Of a stretch of 64,000 nt of DNA, positions 1-11,158 are shown piece after piece. The stretch covers positions 1,612,001 to 1,676,000 of the forward strand of contig JASISA010000009.1 in NCBI GenBank assembly GCA_031771865.1, written 5' to 3'. Position 1 is the stretch's first letter. Every line of letters starts with the position of its first letter. A program made the translations under genes and the position numbers. The notes under the pieces are model-generated. The model had not been told where the DNA came from and ran no database searches. It was given only the letters and a program-made list of their open reading frames with translations. This DNA comes from Nothophaeocryptopus gaeumannii. Lineage: Eukaryota; Ascomycota; Dothideomycetes; Mycosphaerellales; Mycosphaerellaceae.

Positions 1-615
1 ACCCGTGGTTGCTGTAGTAGTGAAGAAAGATGCCTGGGATTGTTCCTGGGGCTTTCGTCGCCTATTTGATGGAGCTGTCCGCGAACTACATCATCCTGAA
101 TCCTATTCCTATCGGGCTTGATATATCCAAGTCGTTGGTTACACTGGAGCGACGTCACTGGTGAAGAAGTTGGCAGCATATGCAGGGATGAAGCTCGCGT
201 CGCGTGGGGAAGGGCAAGGCGGGCGTTGCGCAATGATGTTTTGCAGCTTCTTCACTTCGAATCAACTCATGTGCATCACTCAGTTCCTTCGCCGGGTTTA
301 TGTTGCCATCATCTGTTGTGACGGCATGGACACGATGTCATTGATGGAGAGTCTGAAATGGACTTGCACGTGGTTTCGCGTATTCCTGGCTGAATCTTGA
401 CTCGACGCGTGCGTAGCGGCTCATTTCGGGCATGAGATGGATCATGTTCATGATAGGAACGGACTCTTTATTGAAAGACATCCGATAGATTGCTTCAGGC
501 TCTAGACCGGTCATTAACGAGAGTCACTCACCTACAGCACTAGATTTTGTGGCGTAGAGGCGAAGAGCGAAGCAGCTTTAACAGCAGATACGCCAACATT
601 AAAGAACCCACGACC
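1..615. other. No gene recognised
   Basis: Only short open frames without family resemblance or convincing splice partners are present. The 3' part leads into the degraded J-domain gene and could hold its lost first exon or promoter, but no ATG exon that joins in frame could be found. Confidence 0.5.
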
Positions 616-1657
616 GTGGATTACTACCGCGTCTTGGGCGTCGCGTCCAACCCGTCCGGCTCAGAGATCGAGAAGGCGTTCCACAAGCTTGCGAGGACAT
701 TGCATCCAGATAAGTATATGCCATTCACAAAGGTTACTAAGACACAGGCTTTCCAGACAGTGAGATATATGGCGACATACGCGAATCCCAGGCATTGACT
801 GCCACGTCTAGCTGCAAGCTGCGTACGAATGCCTAGCTGATTCCCTCCAACGAGCCGTGTATGATCGAGACCGCTTCCCGGCAGCCAAACCTGAATGGTA
901 CAGATACGACCGACACTTGGAGCATCAGGCAAAGAAGAAGAAGAATCGAGACAGGTATATCTAACATGACCAGACGCTGAAATGAAATTTCTCGCAGAGC
1001 ACTCGCTGACATCTTTCAGATTCAACCGCTACGTGACACTCCACGCTCCACGGGCACCGTCACGATAACTGAGCATCAGCTGGCGAAGCGCTCGCCCTAC
1101 TCCAAACGCAAGATCGAAGAAGCACCTGATGCACTGGACCTCGAACTGGAAGTGGACCGCGATGTCATTCTCACTTATATCAGCTCTGTCACTGAGGGTG
1201 AAGTCAACTTCGACGACTGCGAATCGGTAGAGAGAGGCGGAAAAACAGGCCCTGCTGGGCAACCTCCAAGCCTTAGCCAAGGCAAAGTACGAGTTCCTGA
1301 TGAAGCTGTACAGCTGGGGCGAAAAGATACAGGATGTTGCGTTCTGCAACGACGTCATCGGATTGCTCGCCTTGACTGTCGATGAAAGAGATACATCTGG
1401 CAGGCGCCAGTATCCCAACAGCAAGATCGTCAAGATGGTCTGCGAAAGCACTAATGATTCCTCTCTCCTTCGGCGGATGATGGTCGATCTCTACGCCGAA
1501 AATGCTGGAGCTCACTGGTTCCCAAAGGCAGCCAAGAGTTTTTCATCCGGAGTTCGTGTATGATATTATGAGGACGTACCTGATGAAGCATCCGCAGCCT
1601 CTTGGTGGAGATCTTTCGGCCTATAAGCTGCGTGCGCAGTGGCAGAGACAGGTCTAG
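616..1657 (+). pseudogene. J-domain/BTB hybrid, broken tandem copy
   Basis: Three exon pieces (616-759, 812-954, 997-1657) join in frame over introns of 52 and 42 nt. They encode a DnaJ J-domain: helix II, HPDK, then helix IV ending in AVYDRDR. A BTB-like region follows (start of core ITEHQLAKRSPYSKRK, then VILTYISSV, then LYSWGEKIQD). J-domains stimulate Hsp70; BTB domains mediate dimerisation or Cul3 binding; the role of the fusion is unknown. Three defects are visible. The codon aligned with the ATG of the downstream copy is GTG (616-618), and there is no in-frame ATG before it. The BTB frame shifts near 1238 (one extra G in GGCGG restores nothing downstream until frame +1 is taken). It shifts again in the TTTTT run at 1539-1543, after which FHPEFVYDIM and the natural end appear. 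Two homopolymer sequencing errors plus an unseen first exon are an alternative. The tandem relative lies at 2167-3504. Confidence 0.65.
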
Positions 1658-2166
1658 AACTCGGACAGCACAACTTCGGCAAGGCGGAAGACACCAACGG
1701 AGACGAGCTTGATCATATTTTCGCCGTGCACAACGCCTGGATGATTCAATCCAGACGAGGATACGAAATGAACGAGAAGCGTATGTTGCAATTTCCTTAT
1801 GATGCAGCGAAAATTGCAAAGCTAGGAGCTCCACGATTTGCTCCGATGTGCCAGGGGTTTCGTTCGCTGCTGCCTTCTTTTCCGTATGTTTTAGTAAGGT
1901 GCGTGCGTACAATTGAGATGAGCTGATTGGACTCAGATCGCTGGCACGTGCACGCAGCTGTAGTGAGGCCTACCTACCCATTCACACGCGCGATTCTACC
2001 TTACTGTCCTCATTGTCCTCATCGAAATAAACTTTTCTCACGTCTACACCTTCTCCAACTCAGGACGGATCAGAGTATTTTAACCTCATAGTCTGCACCA
2101 ACACTGGAGGCTTGTACCCTCAACACTCTCCATCATCACTCGGAGATACCACCAACTCCAACGATC
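1658..2166. promoter_or_regulatory. Spacer and likely promoter of the second J-BTB gene
   Basis: About 500 bp lie between the two hybrid genes. The stretch from about 1980 to 2166 is rich in pyrimidine tracts and CA-type leader sequence, typical of a fungal core promoter and 5' UTR, and ends at the ATG at 2167. No specific factor site can be assigned. Confidence 0.35.
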
Positions 2167-3504
2167 ATGGACCACTACGAAACTCTCGGCGTTGGCTTGA
2201 ATGCCACAGATGATGAGGTCAGATGTGCCTACCGCAAGCTAGCGCTAAAACATCATCCGGATAAGGTCGACCCTGAGGAACGAGTGAGGGCGACTGGGCT
2301 CTTCCAGAAGGTACGTGTGCATCAATCCTCCTTGGCTGGAGAATGCTGTGTAATTCTCGGGCTTCTTGCCACACGAGACCAAGACAATGACAGACCCCGT
2401 TGCCAGTTCGCGCTATCTTGAGCCACTTTCAACAGCCCGAATGTGCCTTCCAGAGCGAAGTGAGCGTTCCACGTCAAGAAGCAGTAGTCTACACGCTCTC
2501 AAGAGTCCAACTACAGTGTACGCTCTTCAGATCGCGGTCAGTCGATGAAGACGAGCCTACTGTCAAGGAAGACAACCGGCAATGGACATTGCCAACCGCC
2601 CTTGGGCATGTCGTCAATAAATCTGCTGACACATTTGATGATCAACATAGCATACGAGGTATTGATCGACCAAACCCAGCGCGCGCGTTACGACACGGGA
2701 GAAAGAAATAGCACGCCGAGCACTCACACGAACAGTCAGAGCGCGTCGAAGGCGGAGCAAAATGGAGCCAACCGCGACCGGTAGAGTACCTTCGATATCC
2801 TCGCCAATCAGTAGTTCGTCACTGACATCATACTCAGGGAGGACTCAGTGATGGTCTGCTTGCGGGGCATGGACGACTCTCTCGCCGTTAAAGGAGCATA
2901 TGTCGCAGAAAGCGTCTTGAAGCAGCGATCTAAGCTGTTCGTCCGACGACTGGAAGCCACGTCCCCGGTCCACGAAGAGAAGACCCTGGTCTTTCCTACA
3001 ACCAAAACCGCAGTCATCGAAGCATACGTTGCATACCTCGACTTGAATTCCATCAACCTCGATCTCTCGGACGAGGTGCGTCGCTGGACTGGATCAACCA
3101 TCGCCAACTTGCGTTCGGCGCAATACGTATTTCCTGCTATATTATATGTATTCGGCGAGGGTAATGATGACAAGAGGTTCTGCGATATGATCATGCACGT
3201 CATGGAGAGAATCACGATGCAAGATGATGCAGATGGCAAGCGACACTACCCGGGCCATGACGCCATTCGTATTATCTACGAGGGCACGAAGGAAACTTCA
3301 CCTGCAAGGAGACTCATCATAGCATGCTGGTGTGCAATCGGGCAGGAGTCTTTGTTTCGACAGGAAAACAGCCAGAACCTTCCCAGGCAATTCCTACTGG
3401 AGCTGATCATCAAGGCTCTTCCAATGACCCAAGTGCGGCAGCGACAAGAATTCGACATGGAGACGATGTATCGTGAGAGACGGGAATGGTATTATATCAC
3501 TTGA
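2167..3504 (+). CDS. J-domain/BTB hybrid protein
   Basis: The N-terminus (2167-2309) is a J-domain start beginning MDHYETLGV, with YRKLALKHHPDK containing the HPD motif that activates Hsp70 ATPase. Helix IV (INIAYEVLIDQTQRARYD) reappears at about 2645. A clean 56-nt intron (2781-2836) then joins it in frame to a BTB-like region: VMVCLRGMDDSLAV, then AESVLKQRSKLF, VIEAYVAYLDL and LYVFGEGNDD, ending at 3504. The weak point is between 2310 and 2645. A good donor GTACGT follows LFQK in phase 0, but the place where the next exon should begin (before ATCAAC at 2640) is preceded by GATG rather than AG. Either several small exons exist or the acceptor has been lost. The gene shares its architecture with the upstream pseudogene, so the pair arose by tandem duplication of an already fused gene. 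It could act as an Hsp70-linked ubiquitin adaptor, which is inference only. Confidence 0.6.
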
Positions 3505-4101
3505 GTGCGAACGACCAAGATGACAGAACGGTTGAGCCTGATTATACATGGCGAGCTGGTTGAAGGCACCCAGGCCAAGACATTCTGCACATAGTTGTAC
3601 CGTACGAAGTGCTTCGAGCGAAGAGCGCAGACGAAGGGATTCTCGTACGAAGATAAAATTTTAAATTTGCGTCTTCCTGCGGATATACTGCGCGGTCGCT
3701 CCATCTAGTTCTCTCGTCGAGCTCGACACTCTTAGCACACATTCTGGTCACATCCAATCTACGAAGAGTGTCCATATTGATATTCAATCATGGAGCACCA
3801 ACGCCAAATCCTAAGCACACAGCACCCTTGCTACGCACCTCCAAGGTCATACACTAGGAGGGGGCAGCCGCTAGAATAGTCCAAAACCACTCGGTTTCTG
3901 TCGGCGAATGAAAGCTTATCTCGCTCCTTCTCCAAAATCCCCCAGACCTCACGTCTCCCTCTGCATTCACATTGCCAGCGTACTTTCTCTTCGTCATGAT
4001 TACTTTCAAATACACCTCATCTCGACGCTGAGCTCACGAGTTTTCCTTCAGATGCTCGTGGACCGCACTACATTGCTTCCCGTGCGTAGAGATCCCGTCT
4101 C
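3505..4101. other. Intergenic, no gene seen
   Basis: About 600 bp separate the hybrid gene from the MFS carrier. The stretch at 3900-4080 is C/T-rich and probably promoter and leader of the carrier. An upstream coding exon of the carrier cannot be excluded. Confidence 0.4.
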
Positions 4102-5982
4102 ATGCTGCATGGTCTTGGACAGGGACTTCCAGATGCTTTTGTTGGAGACGCGAGTCGGAAATTCGCCGCGAAGGCTCCAATAAAGCCCTTTCATGCAGAG
4201 ATCATGGAGCATATGTCGTCATCAAGATGGCCATATGTCGCCTTGGTCACTTTGCTGCTCATCGCAGGACTCATCAGCACAGCATCCCGGATCCTAAGCC
4301 TGCCGTTGAACCGCATCATCGAATGGCGGTACTGTGTCGAATACTACGCAGATCATGATCCCTCTGTCATTGGCCAAGATGGGTACGTCTCCGAGAAAAT
4401 GTGCAAGATCGACGCCGTACAAGAGCAGCTCGGATGGATGCAGGGTGTCTTGGAGACTGTCGCTTCAGCCTGTGGTGAGTTCCTTCCATTGTATGACTTT
4501 CGTCAGAGGTCTTCGCTGATTTTGAAGTATAGACATTGCCGTGACTTTACCCATTGGCTACCTGTCGGACTTTGCTGGGCCTCGCACCGCATTGTTGCTG
4601 AATGCGATGGCTACCGCCGTTTTGATCCTCTGGATCGCGACAGTCGGTCGGTATCTCAAGCAGTGATCCCGGTGTACAGGCTCTGATACTCCAATTAGGC
4701 GCATTCCGAGACGTGTTCCCAACCAGTGCAATGATTGCAGGCCCGTTCCTGGCAATATGGGGTGGCGGACAATGTGTGCTCAAGTCCATCTGCCTGGCTC
4801 TCATCTCTGATATCGCAGGTGAGGAAGCAGAAAGGTAGGTCCTAAGCTCCTGGAGTAGGACGGGTCGCTGAGCATTAGTAGGACTTCTTTCGTCGCATAC
4901 TTGACTTCGGTGACTTACATCACAACACTGCTGAGCCCAGCGCTGGCCGCGATCCTCATGGAGCACAACCTGTGCCTTCCACTCTGGGTTGGTGTAGCAT
5001 TTATTGGCGTCTCATTGCCTTGGTTTCCCTTGCTACCGGGCCGTACACAGAATGTCCGACCGAAAGATGAGCGGTCAGTGCTGGGACCGGAAAGCGGTCC
5101 TCTGCTTGAGGACTCTCAATCTTATATGGAAAGTCACAGCCCTGTGAGGAAGGACGTAGGATCCTCGACCAAGTCCTTCACTCAGAGCTATCTTTCGCTC
5201 ATCAGGTCGAATCGAAACTTCCAGGTCTTACTCGCCGGCTTCTTCATGACTGGCTTCGCTTCTGCCACGAGCCCATTGCTTACAAGATACATCTCGAAGC
5301 GCTTTGGATGGAGCTTCTCAAAGGCACGTACCGACATATTTGGCAGTACTCGTGACCCTGACATGTCCAGATTGGCTACCTCTTCACCGGGAAGGCAGCC
5401 GTCAACATCTTCATGCTTTCTGTGGGGGTCCCTGCATTCACTCGTGTGATGACTGGCACTCGAGGGTACACAACGGTCAAGTCTGATCTGACTGGAATCA
5501 AGCTCGGAGTGATCATCTCGATACTCGGAGTCTCAATGATAGCCGCCTCATTCGAGATTCATATGCTCGTGATCGGTATGTCGCGACTATACCTTGCACA
5601 TGATACTTAGTGCTGACTGCTTGCTTAGCTGTATGCATATACGCCGCCAGCTCTATTCTACCGGTGTTCATGTACTCGCTTGCTCGCTCCGAGCCGTTGG
5701 GTGTCATGAACGCTGAGAACGAAAGCCGTGGATTCGCGCTGATAGTTCTGATCAACTCGCTGGGCACACTCACGGGCACGCCATTGGCGACGATCGCTTG
5801 GATTAGAGGCATCGATATTGGCGGTGTTGCATTGGGGCTGCCTTACTTCATCTCTGCGGTATGTGCATGGCGAACGATGCGCCTCTCACAAGCTGCTGAC
5901 ACACGTACAGGTCGCATATTCCCTCGCATTGATACTAGTGTGCAACTTGAAACTCCGCGTTCCTAGCCGGCGGTACTCATGA
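4102..5982 (+). CDS. MFS efflux-type transporter
   Basis: Seven exons encode 523 residues of a 12-helix major facilitator protein of the fungal drug/metabolite efflux type. Introns are 4475-4532, 4647-4698, 4835-4881, 5324-5370, 5576-5628 and 5859-5910. Recognisable blocks are the first helix (RWPYVALVTLLLIAGL), the family signature YCVEYYADHDPS and CKIDAVQEQLGW, and the loop after helix 2 with GYLSDFAGPRTALLLN (MFS motif A, GxLaDrxGxR). A hydrophilic central loop (about residues 195-240) separates the two halves. The start at 4102 gives 34 residues before an alternative ATG at 4204. The fourth intron uses a GC donor (AAG|GCACGT) with a normal CCAG acceptor; no GT donor nearby gives the required phase. 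The substrate is unknown, and the neighbours give no pathway hint. Confidence 0.85.
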
Positions 5983-6806
5983 GGCCGACCGCGTCTTCTC
6001 GAAGTGTCCAACCCCGCCAGCAGGCAATGAGGCTATATAAACGAATTAAATCCGTCCAGCCAATAACATACGGCCAATCTACACGGACCAACTTAGCACG
6101 ACCAAGCATAGCTTCGTAACTGACGGTAAGCCTAAGCCGGTAGAGCGAGTTCAGTACAAGGTCGGATTCCCAAAGTGGTTGTCACATCTTCTGCGCTCGA
6201 ATAAACCTTCAGCGGTTCAACCTTCACTTCGGTGATAACGAAATCATCCTGATAACAAGCTATTCTTGCTATATGTTGTGTGATATTACAATAGGGGCTT
6301 CCTTCTGAGGAATTTCTCGCGCTGTATATTTTTGCCTTTTCTTTTTGCATTCTGTTCATTTCGACTTCGATTCGATGTTTGGATGCCAAGAATCACATGT
6401 GCGCTAAGGCCCGCTAGACGTTTTGCTCGAGCTGCAGCTGCAGGCGCAAACTGAACAAACAGACACAATCGAACTCAACAACGCACAGTCCGAAAATACA
6501 ATCTCTGCATTCTCTCCTTTGGCTACTTGACTTCTCGACACGGCGGCGAGCCCACAAAATGCAACGCAACGGCAGCTCACTGAACTTTACAGCGTGCATC
6601 CTCGGGGGCTAGGTTCTTGTACCCTCTCAATTCACGCGCTTGTTAGAAGTATCTGCCAACTTCAAATAGCGGCAACATGGGCGCCATGAGCCGCACCACT
6701 CCAAAAGCCGTTGCCGCCACCGGCCAGGGCATCGCCCTCGACATGGTTGCAATAATCGCTGACAACGCCGGATCCTACCGTTAATGCCACGCAGTCCTAC
6801 CTTAAC
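5983..6806. other. Spacer and promoter of the small membrane protein gene
   Basis: No protein family is seen. An ATG at 6677 opens a short frame that could be a first exon. A 49-nt intron with a weak GTTGCA donor (6732-6780 region) would join it in frame to the main exon, adding about 25 residues. The donor is poor, so the later start is preferred. Confidence 0.4.
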
Positions 6807-7641
6807 ATGGCCAATCACCTCGCCGACTTCAGTGCTCCGCAAGCCAAAACGATACAGATCCTGAGCGGGACACTCCTCGTTCTAATCTGTTTCTTCGCAC
6901 TACCCCTCATCGTCATCCCGGACACCAGCGCCGCGCGACTGAACAGGCGGCTATGTAGGCGCGAGAAGATACAGATCGGACTGTCTTTCGTGGTGGTGTG
7001 GCTGTGGTCGCTTTGGTTGGTGTGGGAATTTCATTGGAGTATTGAGCACAGGTATTACTGCGAGGTGGGTCAGCAGAAATTTTGGTACGACTGGAGAGGT
7101 GCAATCTCTGATACTTGACAGAAAGTGTCGTACGGGGGGGGCAATTACGACAACTACCAGCTGCTCTTCCACACGTCCACGTTCGCGGTCGTTCCGCTTA
7201 CTTGGCTTGTCTGCTCGCTTGCGCTGTACCTCGTGGCTGTCTGGATCTGTCAGTGTCACCTTCAACTCATATTCTTCCATGGACGCTGGCGTCCATACAG
7301 ACTCCTTCACCCTTGGCGAAATCCTGAACTTCACACGTCTGGCCGGCATGCCCTTCATGCTTTTCCACCGTCGTGGCCCGCCGCCTCCGCCGACCCAGCA
7401 GCAAGTCGGACCCGATATCGAGCTTGGGCTTGCGAGCAGAGTGCGGGGCTGGTTCTTCAGAGGCGATAAAAACAGATACAATGCACATCCGCCTCCGCCG
7501 TACGAGGCTTCGATGAATACGGAGATTATGCCCATCCATCCACCGGCCTACCGAGAGAGCGCAATGTTGGACGAAGGGACACGAGAGGCGATTGCTGTGG
7601 GCCGGAGGTTGGATGGGTTGGCGACGGTGCATGAAAGATGA
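6807..7641 (+). CDS. Small membrane protein with PPxY motif
   Basis: Three exons (introns 7065-7121 and 7249-7300) encode 241 residues. Three hydrophobic segments are visible: IQILSGTLLVLICFFALPL, LSFVVVWLWSLWLVW, and FAVVPLTWLVCSLALYLVAV. After them comes a cytosolic-looking tail with polyproline (PPPPPT), PPPPYE and HPPAYRE. PPxY is the ligand of the WW domains of Rsp5/Nedd4 ubiquitin ligases, so the protein may be an Rsp5 adaptor or substrate; that is inference from the motif. No named family was recognised. An earlier start at 6677 through a weak intron is possible. Confidence 0.7.
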
Positions 7642-7865
7642 GCGTGCCGAGCTGCATCTCACGTAGACGGTGCTTTTTGAATATGATGGAAGATGCGCAC
7701 AGCAGCGCGGTAGCTGCGAGAATCCCAGAGAAGCAGGCTTTTGAGTTCTCTCATTGCATTACAATTTCGGTACGAAACAACCAGGCTCTCTCACGATCAT
7801 TGCGCGCTACCATGCCTTCCTCTTGCCCTCCATTAGATTTCCCTCAGCTCATGCGAAGTGGGAAG

Positions 7866-8814
7866 CTATCCCTCATTCACGTCGCTCTCCTTCATGTGAT
7901 AGGCTCCCGATCCATGCTTCGCAAAGTATTTCTCCCCAGCTCCGGTATTGAACACTCTGCTCGGATTGTCCGCACGCTCTCGAATCCCCATAAAGGTTTT
8001 GGACACTTGGAGGAGGAACGCTTGAGCGTGGACGGTGTGTGTTATGCGGCAAACGACAGCCTCGGAGGCTAGGCGGTGCACGGTGTAGTCGGCTAACACG
8101 CAGCGGAGGTGCGGCGCTCTCTCTGCGCCGTACGCTATATCGACCATCTGAAGTACCCCAGCGTCATCTGCCCGGATAGCCTTCTTGAGGAGAGTCACGA
8201 TGAGATCCATAGTGAGGTTGGCTCCCGTGGTATCCTCCAGCTCGCAGGTGAGGATATACAACTTCGCGAGAAGTACCCGTTCGTTCTCACCAATAGGTGC
8301 CTCGTCTGTGGCACTGAGGACAACTTCCGACTGGTAGATTGATTGAAGCCATATTGAAGAGACGGCGTCTTCGGCGGTCAAGTCGACGGGTTTTGTTTCG
8401 GTGGCGCGGGCGATCTTGGCGGATCTCGCTGAGAGTAGGCTCTTCGGTACTGTGGTGGTACGCCCAGAGAGCATTTTCACCTCGATCGTGTTGGAGAAGT
8501 CGAGCCTATGAGTGGGTATTGTTAGCATGAATGGGCCCTCTCATGTTGACTGATAGCAGCTATGGCTCTCAAACGTACTTCATACGCTTCCGGGGCTTCG
8601 CCTCTGCTTGAGCGCTCGACTCTCTCTTTGTTGATGCTGTGACGCTGCTGAAGGGGCTGCTGTTTGCACCGAACTTGGCGGTGCTTGGTGGAGGAACCGA
8701 GCCAAATCGTGGAACAGCTGGCGCAGCTCCGAATGGGCCGGGGACTGCTGGCGCAGGCGCAAAACGGCTGTCGACCTTGCCGTCACGCGCGTTCACTTGA
8801 CCGAAGGGTGCCAT
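7866..8814 (-). CDS. BTB/POZ-like protein
   Basis: Two exons (8814-8579 and 8505-7866) encode 291 residues. The first 75 residues are disordered and rich in Pro, Ala and Phe-Gly, ending in a basic KPRKRMK patch that could be a nuclear signal. The BTB-like core follows: TIEVKMLSGRTTTVPKSLLS (the usual place where the domain says the protein is a first-line strand and helix), SARSAKIARA, a short Asp/Glu stretch, IWLQSIYQSEV, and LAKLYILTCELEDT. This order is typical of the many small BTB proteins of Dothideomycetes, whose targets are mostly unknown. It lies tail to tail with the PPxY membrane protein, leaving only 224 bp. The J-BTB genes upstream carry the same type of domain. Confidence 0.75.
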
Positions 8815-9449
8815 GTTGATGTATTTCGGTGTGTCGTGTTTTTGAGAAGCCAGCTTCTTCGGCGAGAGTGATTTGGTACGCCGCTGCTCGCTAAGCGCAC
8901 TGACCAGCTGCCCTGCATGTGTCCGATTTCAACGGCTTCCAGATAAGGCAGTAGCGACATACAGTGTCTTAGAAGGGCGAGTGCATCATCAAGGTCATTC
9001 TCGCCCTCACTTCCATGGCAAGTGAGTGATTTCTAAGTGTTCAATTCATGTCCTATCTCGCTAATGCAGGTCTCAAGGCCAGGACAAAGCTCGACCCAAC
9101 AAGATGCTGTTAGAAGCGCCCTGCGAAGGCCGGAATGCCAGTCCATCTCGTTTCCATTCAACTGGAGGTTTTTTTCCTGAGCTGGCCTGCTCGAAACGGG
9201 CCGCCAAATGTAATAGGTGTGGAAAGCAACAATGCCTGCCAATGCATGCAAGACGCCAATGATCTCTCCTGTTGAGCCCAAAGACCAGGCCGACCAGACC
9301 GCCTTTGCGCCAGAAGATGCCCAAGGAACAGATGCAAGCCGCCCACCCAATGGTATCTCGTTGTGGTCAACTATTAATGTAAGCATATGTGGGTATCGCA
9401 GTGTCGTGGAGTCGTGGAGGATGCAGCAAGTGTGCCGTACAGAGACTAC
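8815..9449. other. Intergenic, no supported gene
   Basis: This stretch is upstream of the BTB gene and downstream of the CDK-site-rich gene. A 117-codon minus-strand frame from 9386 to 9033 starts with ATG but resembles nothing and has no splice partners. It is not called. Confidence 0.4.
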
Positions 9450-11158
9450 TCAAGCCCGACCAGCGCGCGTGGTGCTCCGTGAACGCTTCGCTGGCGCATC
9501 GTCTACGGCGGGCGAATCAATTCCTCGCTTCCTGCCAGCCTTCGTACGTGGCCAGTTGTCGAATGGGCTCTTCTTCCGCCGGCCGCCAACACCGGAAGGA
9601 GAAGATGCTGGTCCAGCTGAGCTCGAGTCCTCGCAATCCTCGACAATGGGTGTCAGATGGTTTTGAACACGAGTCGTTCGGGTGCGTGCAGGAGTTGGTG
9701 GAGCAGGTGGTTCGGCTCCATCGTTGGGCTCCGGCGTACCATCGTAGAACACAGGGACGGCGTTGATCTCGACCTTCTTCTTGCGCGAGCTTCGTTGCGG
9801 CGTGGGAGGTATCGTGACAGGTGCAGCTTCATCATCGGCATCAATCGCGTCTTCCAAGGATAGAATGTCCATCACGTTCTTCTGCCGAGTTGGTGGACTC
9901 ATCATAGGCTTCGATCGAGACTTGAGCTTGGCCGGAGTAGCATGGTTCTCGAATGAGGATGTGTCCTCCACCTTCTCCTCATGGATGCGCGGCAGTTCGG
10001 ACGCGGCAGGAGCATCCGACATTTCGATATCGGTCTCAGCTTCCTCATCAACATAGTCGTGCGATGGCAAGTCGTGCGCTTCGCCACGTGCTGTCCACAG
10101 CAGGCGCGGACGAATGGCGCTGCGGGTGATAGGACGCTGGGCGACATCGCCGACAGCGCGCTTCAGTGCTTGCTGTCGCGGATCCGCGGCTGGATCGGAA
10201 GGCGTTGCGGTTTCAATGTCGGCGAACTTGCGATAGACTTTCTTTCCACGGCTAAAGGGAGTCAGCGAGTTACTTCGCAGAGGAGCTTAGAGGACGGAAC
10301 TTACAAAGTGTAGATCATGCCCTCGCCGCGCTGAACAGCCAAGTTCATGCGGTTGTCGTCGATGATGTCTTGTGCCGATCTCTCACGAGTCGGACTTGGG
10401 GAGCTGTCCCAGTGACGGGCGCGCTCCATCTCTGGCTCCGAAACGGCGCTTCGACTGCGTGCCTCGCGGAAGACGTTGGCGGTAGAGCGGTCATCCTCTG
10501 GCACTCGAGCGTGCGACTCGGTGTAGATCTGAAAGTTGGAGTTGGCCTTGCGGCTGGACTTTGGAACGTCGAGGTGAGAGCCATCCATCTTGCTGGCGAG
10601 TGCGGACTTGTGCTTGCGGTTCTGGCGGTGGGTGGGCATAGCGTCGTTTGGGTTTTCAGGTTGAAAATGAAGCACGCGCGAGCTGTCTTGGATGCTGGCT
10701 GCACGCTGTCGCTTTCGAGCCGGAGTCATCGAAGGTGTCTTGGTTGGTGTAGGCAGCATCGCGGACGAGTTTGCGCTGGACGGAAGTGCAAGTGAAGAAG
10801 CGTTGTTATTGTCGTCATAGCAATTGTCACGGAAGACAGCCGTTGGCGGCCCGTGCTGAACGCGCATCGGTGAAGCTGGCGGGGTCGACAAGGCTTCACT
10901 GACGGAGAAGCTCAACTTGCGGGCGGGCGTTTTCGGAGTCGGAGGCGGGGCCTTGCTCATGACAGGAGACGTCTTCGAACTGCTTGGGCCACCAATTCTC
11001 GCAGTACTGTATGGGTTGCTCTGCAAAGTGCGTCTTGTGGAGCGGCGTGGCGGGCTGTATGGCTCGTAAGAATCGAAAATTGCACCGTGCTTGGGTGACG
11101 GTGGTGTCATGGCACGAGTCCTGCGCGATGAGCGCGGAGGAGTAGTCGGAGGCTCCAT
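9450..11158 (-). CDS. Disordered protein rich in CDK phosphorylation sites
   Basis: Two exons (11158-10305, 10251-9450; 53-nt intron) encode 551 residues. The sequence is almost entirely low-complexity Ser/Thr/Pro/Arg. At least ten full S/T-P-x-K/R consensus sites can be counted: TPPR, SPPR, TPAR (three), SPMR, TPTK, SPTR, TPAK and TPQR, besides many minimal SP/TP sites. One conserved-looking block, RGEGMIYTF|RGKKVYRKF, spans the intron. A C-terminal block contains SPFDNWPRTKAGRKR, and the tail is basic. This is the profile of a cell-cycle substrate or inhibitor (Whi5, Nrm1, Sic1/Rum1 classes), but no family could be assigned with confidence. It is divergently transcribed from DUO1 with a 785-bp shared promoter, which fits, but does not prove, mitotic expression. 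Confidence 0.75.

Noticed and set aside
9033..9386. 117-codon minus-strand frame starting with ATG
   Set aside because: No relative recognised, no splice partners, composition like noncoding sequence.
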